Shown: positions 26,392 to 34,631 of the stretch, one piece after another
How the letters are laid out: each line of letters starts with the position of its first letter
How positions within the stretch are numbered: position 1 is the first letter of the stretch
NCBI RefSeq assembly: GCF_041429795.1
Contig: NZ_CP163424.1
Span: 248,001-312,000, forward strand
DNA: 64,000 nucleotides
Direction of reading: 5' to 3'
Source: Algimonas porphyrae
Lineage (GTDB): Bacteria > Pseudomonadota > Alphaproteobacteria > Caulobacterales > Maricaulaceae
The notes under the pieces: model-generated
The model's database searches: none
What the model was told of the DNA's origin: nothing
The model's input: only the letters and a program-made list of their open reading frames with translations
Translations under genes and position numbers: made by a program

Positions 26392-27210
26392 ATGAGCGGA
26401 ATGTCAGCCATTATGGGCGTGATGCAATCGGCAGCCCGCAAGGCGTCGCGCAACCTGCTGCGCGATTTCGGCGAAGTCGAGACGCTGCAGGTCAGTCGCA
26501 AGGGACCGGCGGATTTCGTCAGTCGTGCCGACCGCAAGGCCGAACGGACGATCCACGAAGAATTGTCGCGGGCCCGCCCCGGCTATGGCTTCCTGATGGA
26601 AGAGGCGGGCGAGATCGAAGGGTCCGACAAGTCGCACCGTTTCATCGTCGATCCGCTCGACGGCACGACCAACTTCCTGCACGGCATTCCGCACTTTGCC
26701 ATTTCGATCGCACTAGAGCGCGAAATCGACGGAAACCCGCGCGAGCTTGTCGCCGGGATGGTCTATAATCCCGTCACGGATGATATGTGGTTCGCCGAGA
26801 AAGGTCGTGGGGCTTACATCAATGACGGCACACGCGGCGGCGCGGATCGTCGCCTGCGCCCCGCGCAGCGTACGGATTTTTCCGACTGCATTTTCGCTAC
26901 GGGTGTGCCGTTCAAGGGCCGCCCGGGTCATGCAAAATTCCTCAAGGAACTGCACAAGGTCATGGGCACGTCAGCGGGCGTGCGCCGCTTCGGCGCGGCG
27001 TCGCTGGATCTCGCCTGGACGGCTGCGGGCCGCTATGACGGCTTCTGGGAACGCGGGCTGGCCCCGTGGGATGTCGCTGCGGGCATCGTGATTGCGCGCG
27101 AAGCCGGATTGCAGGTCGAAAGCCTGTCCGGCGGCAACCCCGAAGAGACCGGCGACATCATCGTTGCTAACGAAACGATCTTTCCCATGCTGGAAGAGCG
27201 GGTCCGATAG
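26392..27210 (+). CDS. suhB: Inositol monophosphatase family protein (SuhB-like)
   Basis: A 272-residue phosphatase with both Li-sensitive family motifs: the metal-binding DPLDGTTNFLHG (residues about 86-97), an upstream Glu pair in LMEEAGE, and the C-terminal WDVAAGIVIAREAG. It hydrolyses inositol-1-phosphate and related esters; in E. coli SuhB also acts with the NusG/rRNA antitermination complex. Proximity to efp is a common alphaproteobacterial arrangement. Exact orthology with SuhB is likely but not proved here. Confidence 0.88.
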   Translation: MSGMSAIMGVMQSAARKASRNLLRDFGEVETLQVSRKGPADFVSRADRKAERTIHEELSRARPGYGFLMEEAGEIEGSDKSHRFIVDPLDGTTNFLHGIPHFAISIALEREIDGNPRELVAGMVYNPVTDDMWFAEKGRGAYINDGTRGGADRRLRPAQRTDFSDCIFATGVPFKGRPGHAKFLKELHKVMGTSAGVRRFGAASLDLAWTAAGRYDGFWERGLAPWDVAAGIVIAREAGLQVESLSGGNPEETGDIIVANETIFPMLEERVR

Positions 27211-27217
27211 CTTCTAC

Positions 27218-27745
27218 TCAGGCACCCCTGTTTTCGTAATCCTCACGGGTTATTTCGAAGACATAATAAGGATGCGTTTGTCCGTTCCAGACCTTTGTGA
27301 ATTCGCCGTCGCGCTGTTGCGCGCCAAGGCGCCTCATTGCTGATATCGAGCGACGGTTTGATTGCGCGACATCGAACGTGACCGTTTTCACATGATCGAA
27401 AATATGCTCGAGCATGAGATGCTTGACTTCAGAATTATATTGGCCGCCCCAATATGGCCGTGCCAGAAACGTATAGCCGATTTTGACCTCTGAACTGTCT
27501 GAACTAAGATCATAGTAGCGGCTGCTTCCGATGACGGCTTTCGTCGCCCTGTCCTCGATGACAAGGGCGCCATTCACCAACGCACCGTCAAAAAAGCGAC
27601 GAAACGCGGATTCCTTATATCGGTCAGGCTCGAAGTGATTGGCCCAGATGTGTGGGTCTGATGCTGCTCTGTGAAGCGCGACCCAGTCATCGTCCCGCAA
27701 TGGGCGCAATTTCGTGAGAGGGCCGACCAGAACGGGGAGCTGCAT
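27218..27745 (-). CDS. GNAT-family N-acetyltransferase (RimJ/RimL type)
   Basis: A 175-residue enzyme from the start at 27745. It shows the RimJ/L pattern: LTKLRPLRDDDW near the N-terminus, AVIGSSRYYDLS, VKIGYTFLARPYWGGQYNSEVKHLMLEH with the acetyl-CoA-binding loop diverged from Q-x-x-G-x-G/A, and VAQSNRRSISAMRRLGAQ. It likely acetylates an amine of a protein N-terminus or small molecule. Convergent with the suhB-like gene. An in-frame Met 14 codons upstream is possible but adds a non-conserved basic leader. Confidence 0.85.
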   Translation of the reverse strand: MQLPVLVGPLTKLRPLRDDDWVALHRAASDPHIWANHFEPDRYKESAFRRFFDGALVNGALVIEDRATKAVIGSSRYYDLSSDSSEVKIGYTFLARPYWGGQYNSEVKHLMLEHIFDHVKTVTFDVAQSNRRSISAMRRLGAQQRDGEFTKVWNGQTHPYYVFEITREDYENRGA

Positions 27746-27891
27746 TTGGCTGCGACTATAAGAGCGGAAAGGCCCGGTCAATCTCACGACATCTGTCGCC
27801 TACGCTTGATTCTCCGGGCGGCTGCCCATATAGGCCCCGCCACGCGGTGGACCGACCAAAGCAAAGCCGTACCCAACATAGAGATTGAATA

Positions 27892-28107
27892 ATGAAGACC
27901 GACGGACATCCCGACTACCATACCATCACCGTGAAGATGGTGGATGGCAGCACTTATGAAACGCGCTCCACCTGGGGCAAGGAAGGCGACACGCTCGTCC
28001 TTGATATCGACCCCAAGACACACCCCGCCTGGACCGGCGGCGAAGCCCGCATTTCCGATCGCGGTCGCGTGTCGAAGTTCAAGGACAAATTCAAGGGCTT
28101 CGCATAA
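27892..28107 (+). CDS. rpmE: 50S ribosomal protein L31
   Basis: A 71-residue protein with the alphaproteobacterial L31 pattern: [25 protein letters not shown], in pieces, then [14 protein letters not shown] and a basic C-terminus ([13 protein letters not shown]). It lacks the CxxC zinc pair, so it is the zinc-independent form. It sits alone and ends before a strong terminator. L31 lies at the central protuberance of the 50S subunit. Confidence 0.95.
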   Translation: MKTDGHPDYHTITVKMVDGSTYETRSTWGKEGDTLVLDIDPKTHPAWTGGEARISDRGRVSKFKDKFKGFA

Positions 28108-28170
28108 GCCCTGTCGCGCGGGGACCATCCCTAGAGATGATTTAGGCCCTTCCCCAAAAGTCGAAAAAAC

Positions 28171-28195
28171 AAAGCCGCCCCAACCGGGCGGCTTT
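28171..28195 (+). terminator. Rho-independent terminator after rpmE
   Basis: AAAGCCGCCC (28171-28180) pairs with GGGCGGCTTT (28186-28195) around a 5-base loop and is followed by further T residues. It is also flanked by an A tract, so it can act for the convergent metallophosphoesterase gene. Confidence 0.92.
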
Positions 28196-28225
28196 TTTGA
28201 TCTTATGGCTGGATTGGGCGCAGAC

Positions 28226-29089
28226 TCAGGGTTCGCGAAGCGGCTGCGTATCCAGTATTTTGGCCTTCTTTCGCATCGTCTCATAGCCGTCCCGCCGCCA
28301 AGCCGACAGCTCGTGACGCGGCTTGCGAAAGGCTTCGGATCGCACAAAGCCCTCACCGTCAAATTCGATCATGGTGATGACCAGTTCATCCGCCGTAACG
28401 GCAATATGATTGAAGGCTGGGTTGTTGTCCCGCCGACGCGTCGAGAGCGTGCCCGACGAAACGGATAGCAACTCGCTCCCCCCCGGCTTGCGCTCGACGA
28501 CAAAGGGCACATGGACGTGGCCGGACAGAACCATGTCGCAATTCCCGTCGGCCAGGCGCTTCAAGGCTTCGGGTCCATTATCCGTCGTTTTCTGCAGGGG
28601 CGATTCCGGCGGATAGATGAAGGGATGGTGGACATTGAGCAAGCGCAGCTTGTTCCAGTCACTCTCATGAAAGCGCGCAATCACCGTGTCGAGCCTGTCG
28701 AGATCGACAACCCCGACCGACCAGTCGAGCTTCATTTGCACGCCGCGCGCCGTATTCATCGACTGAATGATCACATTTTCGTCTTCGAAGAGGCCGATAT
28801 CCAGCGGATCGATATAGTCCGCATAGCGATCGAACGGTTTCATCATCCGGTCGATAATGCCGTACATGGGAGTATCGTGATTGCCCGCCGTGATGACCTT
28901 GGGTCCTGCCAGCCCCGCAATCCATTCGGCAGCCCGAGCGAATTCCTCTTCCGAGCCGGTCTGGGTAATGTCGCCGGAGATGACCGATATATCCGGCTCC
29001 AGCTTGTCGATCGTCGCCCCCAATTTGGCCAGCGCGCTCTGGTCTTCGACGCCGAAGTGAATATCCGCAAAGTGCAGAATGGATGTCAT
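28226..29089 (-). CDS. Calcineurin-like metallophosphoesterase
   Basis: A 287-residue phosphoesterase with the full dinuclear metal set: FADIHFG, SGDITQTG, AGNHDTP, HHPF and GHVHVPF. Such enzymes include UDP-diacylglucosamine hydrolases and cyclic nucleotide phosphodiesterases. It is the third gene of an operon with a cardiolipin synthase and a DAG-kinase-like protein, 23 bases after the latter, so a phospholipid or phosphodiester substrate is likely. The chosen start at 29089 removes a non-conserved leader. Confidence 0.88.
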   Translation of the reverse strand: MTSILHFADIHFGVEDQSALAKLGATIDKLEPDISVISGDITQTGSEEEFARAAEWIAGLAGPKVITAGNHDTPMYGIIDRMMKPFDRYADYIDPLDIGLFEDENVIIQSMNTARGVQMKLDWSVGVVDLDRLDTVIARFHESDWNKLRLLNVHHPFIYPPESPLQKTTDNGPEALKRLADGNCDMVLSGHVHVPFVVERKPGGSELLSVSSGTLSTRRRDNNPAFNHIAVTADELVITMIEFDGEGFVRSEAFRKPRHELSAWRRDGYETMRKKAKILDTQPLREP

Positions 29090-29112
29090 GGGGGCTCCGT
29101 CTTGTGGGTCGG

Positions 29113-30036
29113 TTAATCGGTTTGGCGCTGCGTTGGAAAGCTCATGGCCGGCCAAGGTGCCATGACGAGGCCGCGTTGCCTGTCGATACGAACGCTAACA
29201 TCGCCTTCGAAAGTCATGGACTCGCCGTCCAGCAAGCCTTCGATCGGATCATCGGATCGCAGCCGGAAACGCTGCGTCCTGACATGTTCGACGGACTCGC
29301 TCTGACGAATATTCCCAAGCAGCGCCGACAGGCCGAGCGACAGCGTGCTTCCGCCCGTCACCGTTTCGAACAGGGTCAGATCCAGCACGTCCGGGTCCAG
29401 TGCCTCGCCGTCCATGAAAGGGCATGTCACATTGACCAGCTCCAGCTGCAGCGACCCGAAGGGCGCATCATCCGTTGCGATCGTGATCGGCGCCGCTTCC
29501 GATGTGGTTCTCATCGTCTTGATCGCATCACGCGCCGCTTCGACAACATGACCGTCCCGCAGCTCCTCGCGCGCATCGTTCATGCGCGTCGGCTTTCCGA
29601 ACATGGCCCCGACCATGAAAGTGCCGACCTCGCCGCGATCATCGCTGACGACCCCGGCCGTCATGGGACGGGGCTGGGCTGCCGCAAGTCCGCCCAGCAA
29701 ACAGTCCTGCCAGACATCGGATCCGTAAAGACCCAGCATCAGCATGTTCATCGTGCCGCCGGGCAAGGCGATAAACGGGACGTCCTGATCGCGAGCGATC
29801 GAAGCCACGGCAGCTGCCGTGCCGTCCCCGCCAAAGCTGATCAGAAGGTCGCCGCCAGCGTCGCGCATGTTCTGCATCATGTCAGCCATGTCGGCGGACT
29901 GCCCCATGAAGATTTTCGGGCGACCATATCCGTAACGTTCCAGCAATGTCGTAATCTGCCCGGAAATATCTTCCGATGAGGATGATGACAGATTGATCAG
30001 CAATACGGGTCGTGACGGGGCAGTTCGAAAGGTCAT
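29113..30036 (-). CDS. Diacylglycerol kinase-like (DAGK catalytic domain) protein
   Basis: A 307-residue protein with the family loop ISFGGDGTAAAVAS (residues about 70-84) and the following LPGGTMNMLMLGLYG. The C-terminal half forms the beta sandwich of YegS/DgkB enzymes, with MDGEALDP supplying an acidic residue. It should phosphorylate a lipid such as diacylglycerol. The start at 30036 overlaps the stop of cardiolipin synthase (ATGA), implying coupled translation. Lipid head-group turnover is the likely shared theme. Confidence 0.87.
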   Translation of the reverse strand: MTFRTAPSRPVLLINLSSSSSEDISGQITTLLERYGYGRPKIFMGQSADMADMMQNMRDAGGDLLISFGGDGTAAAVASIARDQDVPFIALPGGTMNMLMLGLYGSDVWQDCLLGGLAAAQPRPMTAGVVSDDRGEVGTFMVGAMFGKPTRMNDAREELRDGHVVEAARDAIKTMRTTSEAAPITIATDDAPFGSLQLELVNVTCPFMDGEALDPDVLDLTLFETVTGGSTLSLGLSALLGNIRQSESVEHVRTQRFRLRSDDPIEGLLDGESMTFEGDVSVRIDRQRGLVMAPWPAMSFPTQRQTD

Positions 30037-31496
30037 AAGAGCGGGCTCGCAAGGCGGAGAATATTTTCTTTCCAGCGAAGGAAGGGACCGCGCGTTTCCC
30101 ATTTCTGCGGATCCAGCATCTCGGACTCGCTGATATAGGTTTCGATCAGACGCCCGGTTTCAGCCGCGAAATCCTCATCATAGACACACAGCGTCATTTC
30201 CAGATTAAGATAGAAGCTTCGCATATCGACATTGGCAGTGCCGATCAGGGTCATCTGGTTATCGACCTGAACCAGCTTGGTGTGCAGCATGCCGCCCGTA
30301 AATCTGTGAATTTCGATTCCAGCCTGGATCAGACTGTCAAAGGTCGCCTCCCCGGCGTGACGGGCCATGATCGAGTCGACCCGGCGCGGAACGATCAGAC
30401 GGACATTGACGCCGCGGTGGGCGGCGTTGATCAGGGCCAACTGTATGGTATCATCAGGGACGAAATAGGGCGTGACCAGCGTGATCGTATCGCTCGCCGC
30501 ATAGATCGACGATACCATGAGTTCATGAATGACGGATCGCTGCATTTCCGGACCGGAAGGAACGAGCTGCATGACGGGTCCACCCTCGAAATGCGGCGCA
30601 GCGTCGCCATCGTCTGAGAGCTCCCGCAGGTCGTCCTTCGTATAATCCATGCCCTGACTGTCGAAAATATAGTCCGTGTTGAACACGCAGGACAGGGACG
30701 ACACAATATGGCCTTCCAGGCGCATCATGACATCGACCCACTGGCCATATCCCTGCCCCTGTTTAAATTTAACGGGATCGGTCAGATTGAAACTGCCCGT
30801 ATAGCCGATCTCCTGATCGATCACGATCAACTTGCGATGGTTGCGAAGATCCGTCCGCTTGGACAGCGCCTTGATCGGATTGACGGAGAGGGAATGAACA
30901 ACGTCGACCCCGGCGCGACACAGCCGCTCATCCCAGTCTGACTTGAAGAAGGGACGACCGCCAAAATCATCGACCATGAGGCGCGTATCGATCCCGCGCT
31001 CTGCCGCGCGTTCCAGCGCTTCCAGAATACCGATGATCAATCCGTCGGGATCGACGATGTAGAATTCCAGATAGACGCTCTCCTGTGCGGCATCGATATC
31101 TGCGATCATGGCCGCGACGAGAGGCGGCGCTTCGGTGAACAGTTTGTAGCGATTGCCAGCCGTCGGGAAGAAACCGGTCTGGATCGAGAGCATCCAGGAC
31201 AGGTCCTGCAGATAATTGTCGACGGGTAGATCTTCACGGCTGACACGTCGTTTGCCGATTCCGAAGTCGCGCTGATAATGTTGTCGAATGTCCCAGCCCG
31301 TCTGCATGCGTTTGCGGCCCAGTGATTGGCTGCCAAACAGGAAGTAGAGACCGGCACCGACCACAGGCAGAACGGATAGCAGCACGATCCAAGACAGGGT
31401 CGTGGCGACATTGATCCGTCGGCTGATGATGATCAGCGACAGGGTCACAGTCACAATGATGTGCGCAAGCAGAAAAAGCGGGCTGGTTGGCAGCAT
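30033..31496 (-). CDS. cls: Cardiolipin synthase (phospholipase D superfamily)
   Basis: A 487-residue membrane enzyme. Two N-terminal hydrophobic helices (about residues 5-25 and 32-52) are followed by two HKD motifs: NHRKLIVIDQEIGYTGSFNL, with HxK, and HTKLVQVDNQMTLIGTANVD. This matches ClsA/ClsC-type cardiolipin synthases, which condense phosphatidylglycerol. First gene of an operon with DAGK-like and metallophosphoesterase genes. A consensus EcfG-type promoter (GGAAC-N16-CGTT) lies 58-82 bases upstream of the start, so stress induction is plausible. Start at 31496 follows the best membrane leader. Confidence 0.92.
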   Translation of the reverse strand: MLPTSPLFLLAHIIVTVTLSLIIISRRINVATTLSWIVLLSVLPVVGAGLYFLFGSQSLGRKRMQTGWDIRQHYQRDFGIGKRRVSREDLPVDNYLQDLSWMLSIQTGFFPTAGNRYKLFTEAPPLVAAMIADIDAAQESVYLEFYIVDPDGLIIGILEALERAAERGIDTRLMVDDFGGRPFFKSDWDERLCRAGVDVVHSLSVNPIKALSKRTDLRNHRKLIVIDQEIGYTGSFNLTDPVKFKQGQGYGQWVDVMMRLEGHIVSSLSCVFNTDYIFDSQGMDYTKDDLRELSDDGDAAPHFEGGPVMQLVPSGPEMQRSVIHELMVSSIYAASDTITLVTPYFVPDDTIQLALINAAHRGVNVRLIVPRRVDSIMARHAGEATFDSLIQAGIEIHRFTGGMLHTKLVQVDNQMTLIGTANVDMRSFYLNLEMTLCVYDEDFAAETGRLIETYISESEMLDPQKWETRGPFLRWKENILRLASPLL

Positions 31497-31551
31497 TTTC
31501 CTTGTCCCCTGTGACGGTCGTACTAACAACTGACACAGTCAGCCTTGTACG

Positions 31552-31576
31552 GGAACGGCTAGCGGGGCTGCGGGTT
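31552..31576 (+). promoter_or_regulatory. Possible EcfG-type promoter facing the EEP gene
   Basis: GGAAC at 31552-31556 is followed after 16 bases by GGTT at 31573-31576, one base off the CGTT -10 consensus. It points toward the EEP gene at 31632. It overlaps the promoter on the other strand because the core is nearly symmetric. Confidence 0.4.
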
Positions 31577-31578
31577 CC
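31554..31578 (-). promoter_or_regulatory. EcfG-type promoter for the cls operon
   Basis: On the minus strand GGAAC (31578-31574), a 16-base spacer and CGTT (31557-31554) match the sigma EcfG general-stress consensus exactly. Predicted transcription starts near 31547, about 50 bases ahead of the cls start. The match is seen in the sequence; sigma factor use is inferred. Confidence 0.65.
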
Positions 31579-31631
31579 TGTTTTCGTCGAATTGTGTTGG
31601 CAGAACAGACAAGGAGGACGACAGGACCGAT

Positions 31632-32396
31632 ATGCGCCAATCCTTCACCGTACTGTCCTACAATATACAAGCCGGTATCGGGACGCAGCGCGCCCATCAT
31701 TATGTCACGCGGGCCCATCATCAGGTGATCAGCACGAAGGCCAAGCGCGAACGGTTGCGATCGATCGGCAAATTCATTGCCGGGTTCGACATTGCCTGCC
31801 TGCAGGAAGTCGATCCGGGGGGGCGCCGGGCGGGTTTCAGCAATCAGGGCGATATTCTGAGCGAAGCCAGCGGCCATCCGCATCATGTCTATCAGGAAAA
31901 CCGGGCCGTCCGGGCGATTTCCCGTCATGGCAATGCCATTCTGTCCCGCGTCCCAATCGTCAGTTGCGAGGATCTGAAACTGCCTGGACGTATTGGCGGG
32001 CGCGGCGCGCTGCTGGTCGAATTCGATATGGAACCTGCGACGATACTGGCCTGCGTCCACCTCTCGCTAGGGCCTGACGATCAGCGCGAACAACTCGAAT
32101 ATCTGGCCGATGAGATGGACAAGCCCCGCTATGGCCGGGCGCGGAAGATCGTCTGCGGTGACATGAATTGTGCGGCCCGATCCGGCCCGCTATCCCGCTT
32201 CTCGGAAGTCAGCGGATTACGTCCGATCACGGGAGCCCCGCATAAGACCTACCCGTCTTGGACACCGCGACTGGGGCTAGACCATATTCTGACCGACGAC
32301 ACGACGATCGATCACCAAGTCACGGTGGAAGCGGCCAGCTTTTCGGATCATCTTCCCGTGTCTGCCCGGTTTCAGGCCTCAAGCCTGCCAACGTAA
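31632..32396 (+). CDS. Endonuclease/exonuclease/phosphatase (EEP) family protein
   Basis: A 254-residue protein with EEP landmarks: LSYNIQAGIG at the start, the metal Glu in IACLQEVD, GNAILSR, VHLSLG, CGDMNCAA, and the terminal LDHILTDD plus SFSDHLPVSA. Members include Mg-dependent DNases, sphingomyelinases and phosphatidylinositol phosphatases. No signal peptide is seen, so it is cytosolic. It is divergent from the cardiolipin synthase operon, so a phospholipid or phosphodiester substrate is an attractive guess. Confidence 0.88.
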   Translation: MRQSFTVLSYNIQAGIGTQRAHHYVTRAHHQVISTKAKRERLRSIGKFIAGFDIACLQEVDPGGRRAGFSNQGDILSEASGHPHHVYQENRAVRAISRHGNAILSRVPIVSCEDLKLPGRIGGRGALLVEFDMEPATILACVHLSLGPDDQREQLEYLADEMDKPRYGRARKIVCGDMNCAARSGPLSRFSEVSGLRPITGAPHKTYPSWTPRLGLDHILTDDTTIDHQVTVEAASFSDHLPVSARFQASSLPT

Positions 32397-32440
32397 GGCA
32401 TATGCGATGTCGGTGCGAAGCATGGATCACCCAAACGAGA

Positions 32441-32468
32441 CCGGGCCCGGTCATATGACCAGGCCCGG
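32441..32468 (+). terminator. Long inverted repeat after the EEP gene
   Basis: The 14-base arms at 32441-32454 and 32455-32468 are complementary at 13 of 14 positions, with the central CATATG forming the tip. It is 44 bases after the EEP stop. GC-rich but without a T run, so a factor-dependent or processing signal is as likely as an intrinsic terminator. Confidence 0.5.
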
Positions 32469-32867
32469 TTATGGGTGAGATCCGCAAGGGAACGGGGAAG
32501 GCCATAACGGATCTCGTATCAGTGCATGTCGCCACTTTCGACCGGACTGATGGATTTTTACCTACGGGATTACGGCGCCGCATACGATAACCACAGATAC
32601 GGCTTTGCGGCTCAGACCGCGTGAATGTCCGTCAACACATCTGTTTTTATCCTAGATAAAGAAGTTTTCGTCCAATTTTGCTGGAAATTACAGGTTGGAG
32701 GCCTGCGAATTATCATTAGTTAAGAGCGATTCGCGCTTTTCCTGTTATAGAATAAGAAAGATGCGTCGGTTTTGACGTCATCAAACGGGAACATTTTCGC
32801 ACCTAACCTCTGAACGGGCACTGCTGGAGCGCAGTGCGAGGTCGCGCAGCGAGACTAAGATTTTATC
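32469..32867. other. Intergenic region, no gene seen
   Basis: About 400 bases upstream of the first Crp/Fnr gene. The part from about 32630 to 32770 is clearly richer in A and T than the flanks and holds a TATAGAAT stretch near 32746 that might be a -10 element. No open frame with coding character is visible on either strand. Confidence 0.5.
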
Positions 32868-33641
32868 ATGGGCACGACACGCCAAAGCCTCGCCAATTCG
32901 CTTGTAGAGCCTGCGTCATTCCGCAAGCTTGCCGCTCTGTCCGACATCTCGCGGGAGGATCTTCAAGCCCTCTCTTCCATGCCCTATACCGACATTGCGG
33001 TGGGGCGTAATCGCTCCCTGATCGATCCGCTCAACGATCCGCTTAAATGTTTCGTCGTTGCGACGGGCTGGGCCTATTCCTTTGCGGTCATGCCCAATGG
33101 GCGGCGCCAAGTCTTTCACATCTATCAGGAAGGCGATTTGATCGGCTTCGAGGATCTGATGTTCAGCCGGAACGTCTTTCCGGTGACGGCCATCACGAAT
33201 TGCCGGCTTGCCAATATCAGAACGGACCAGATGCGGTCCTTTCTGTCACGCAATGTCCGACTGTCATCCTATCTCTATGCGATGAGCAACCTCAATCAGG
33301 TTGTCCTGATGGACCGCATGCAGGCGATTGCTCGGCTCGAGCCCAAGCCACGCATGGCGCACTTCCTGCTAGAACTGATGAGCCGGACGCGGGTAACGTC
33401 CGATTTCCATAATGGTCGCCGGGGCCGGTCCATGGTTTTCAACCTGCCAATGCGCCAGGGTCTGATTGCCGATTGTGCCGGGATGAGCGCTGTTCATGTC
33501 TCCCGCACACTGTCCTGGTTTGTCGAGGACGGTCTGATCTCACGCCCGGCACGCCATATTTTCGAAGTGCATGATGAACAGCGTCTGCTAGATATGAGCG
33601 GCTTCAAGAACCGCTACGAGACCATTACACGCATGAATTGA
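32868..33641 (+). CDS. Crp/Fnr-family transcriptional regulator (1)
   Basis: A 257-residue regulator. An N-terminal cyclic-nucleotide-binding-like barrel (about 20-130) includes FVVATGWAYSFAVMPNGRRQVFHIYQEGDLIGFEDL. A long dimer helix (VVLMDRMQAIARLEPKPRMAHFLLELM) leads to the winged helix with MRQGLIADCAGMSAVHVSRTLSWFVEDGLI. It lacks the N-terminal Cys cluster of oxygen-sensing FNR and clear cAMP contacts, so the signal is unknown. First of four family members in this 8-kb signalling region. Confidence 0.9.
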   Translation: MGTTRQSLANSLVEPASFRKLAALSDISREDLQALSSMPYTDIAVGRNRSLIDPLNDPLKCFVVATGWAYSFAVMPNGRRQVFHIYQEGDLIGFEDLMFSRNVFPVTAITNCRLANIRTDQMRSFLSRNVRLSSYLYAMSNLNQVVLMDRMQAIARLEPKPRMAHFLLELMSRTRVTSDFHNGRRGRSMVFNLPMRQGLIADCAGMSAVHVSRTLSWFVEDGLISRPARHIFEVHDEQRLLDMSGFKNRYETITRMN

Positions 33642-33803
33642 CACGACCATCGGCTGCAGAGCTCACGCCGCATTGCTTTTTGATCCTGCGGCGCCTCTGA
33701 AATCTTATTATCGATTAAACCATTGCAATTGTTGACTGCAGGCAATCTGCGAGACTTAACGTGTTATAATGACACTCGCCTGATTTTACATCATGGGAGC
33801 CGA

Positions 33804-34622
33804 ATGCAGCGCAGTTTGGACGGAAACTGCTTCGGGAGACGACAGTACCAGACCATGCATCCGCTTATTCGTAAAATTTCTCATTTCGCCGATATTTCGG
33901 CTGACGAAGCCGATATGCTTCTTGGGCTGTTCAGCCATGAACAGGCTTATGCCGACGGTGATGCAGTCTTCTCGGCCGATACAGAGCAGTCGACCTTCTT
34001 CGTTGTTTTGGAGGGGTGGTTCTATTCCTTTTCAATCCTGCCGGACGGCGCGCGTCAAATTCACGATGTCTACCATGCCGGTGACGTGATCGGCCTCGAT
34101 CATCTATCCTGGTCCCGATCGACGATCTCCGTCTCAGCCGCGTCAGATGGCCGCCTCGCAGCCGCCCCACTGACACCTGCCCGGCGTGTCATGTTCCGCA
34201 ATCCCCATCTCTCCGCGATCTTCTACAGCCTTCACATGCTGACGAATGTTCAGTTGCTGGACCGGATCACGGCGATTGCCCGGCTTGGGGCCTATGAAAG
34301 CCTGGCCTATTTCCTGTCAGACGCGACGGCGCGGCGACGCATGATTTCCGCCGACTACCCGTCTGAACTCTACTTGCCTTTGTCACAGAAATTCATCGCC
34401 GACTGCCTCGGCCTGAGTGCCGTTCATGTCTCCCGGCAATTCAACAAGCTGATCGAGAACAAGCTGTTGCGGCGGCTTTCGCGCTCCTCTATCCAGATTC
34501 TGGATGAAGACCGTCTTCGCAAGATCAGTGATTATCAGGACCGCTATGCCAATCTTGATCGTCACCGCTTCGAACGCGAGCTCGGACGGGCACTGGCGGG
34601 GCATCATGGACAGAGCGAATAG
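33804..34622 (+). CDS. Crp/Fnr-family transcriptional regulator (2)
   Basis: A 272-residue regulator related to the one upstream (shared WFYSFSILPDGARQIHDVYHAGDVIGLDHL pattern and SAVHVSR recognition helix). The start at 33804 has GGGAG 4 bases before it; the domain homology begins at a second ATG, 33855, which is the alternative. The C-terminus is extended by an Arg-rich tail (RFERELGRAL). No Fe-S Cys set. A TATAAT lies at 33765-33770. It is 9 bases ahead of the LOV gene, so the two are probably one operon. Confidence 0.88.
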   Translation: MQRSLDGNCFGRRQYQTMHPLIRKISHFADISADEADMLLGLFSHEQAYADGDAVFSADTEQSTFFVVLEGWFYSFSILPDGARQIHDVYHAGDVIGLDHLSWSRSTISVSAASDGRLAAAPLTPARRVMFRNPHLSAIFYSLHMLTNVQLLDRITAIARLGAYESLAYFLSDATARRRMISADYPSELYLPLSQKFIADCLGLSAVHVSRQFNKLIENKLLRRLSRSSIQILDEDRLRKISDYQDRYANLDRHRFERELGRALAGHHGQSE

Positions 34623-34631
34623 ACAAGGCCG

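Noticed and set aside
32768-32782. TTGACGTCATCAA as an FNR/FixK box upstream of Crp/Fnr gene (1)
   Set aside because: The halves are separated by 5 rather than 6 bases and the outer bases differ; not a proper TTGAT-N4-ATCAA.
33732-33770. TTGACT plus TATAAT as a sigma-70 promoter before Crp/Fnr gene (2)
   Set aside because: The spacer is 27 bases, too long; only the -10 may be real.
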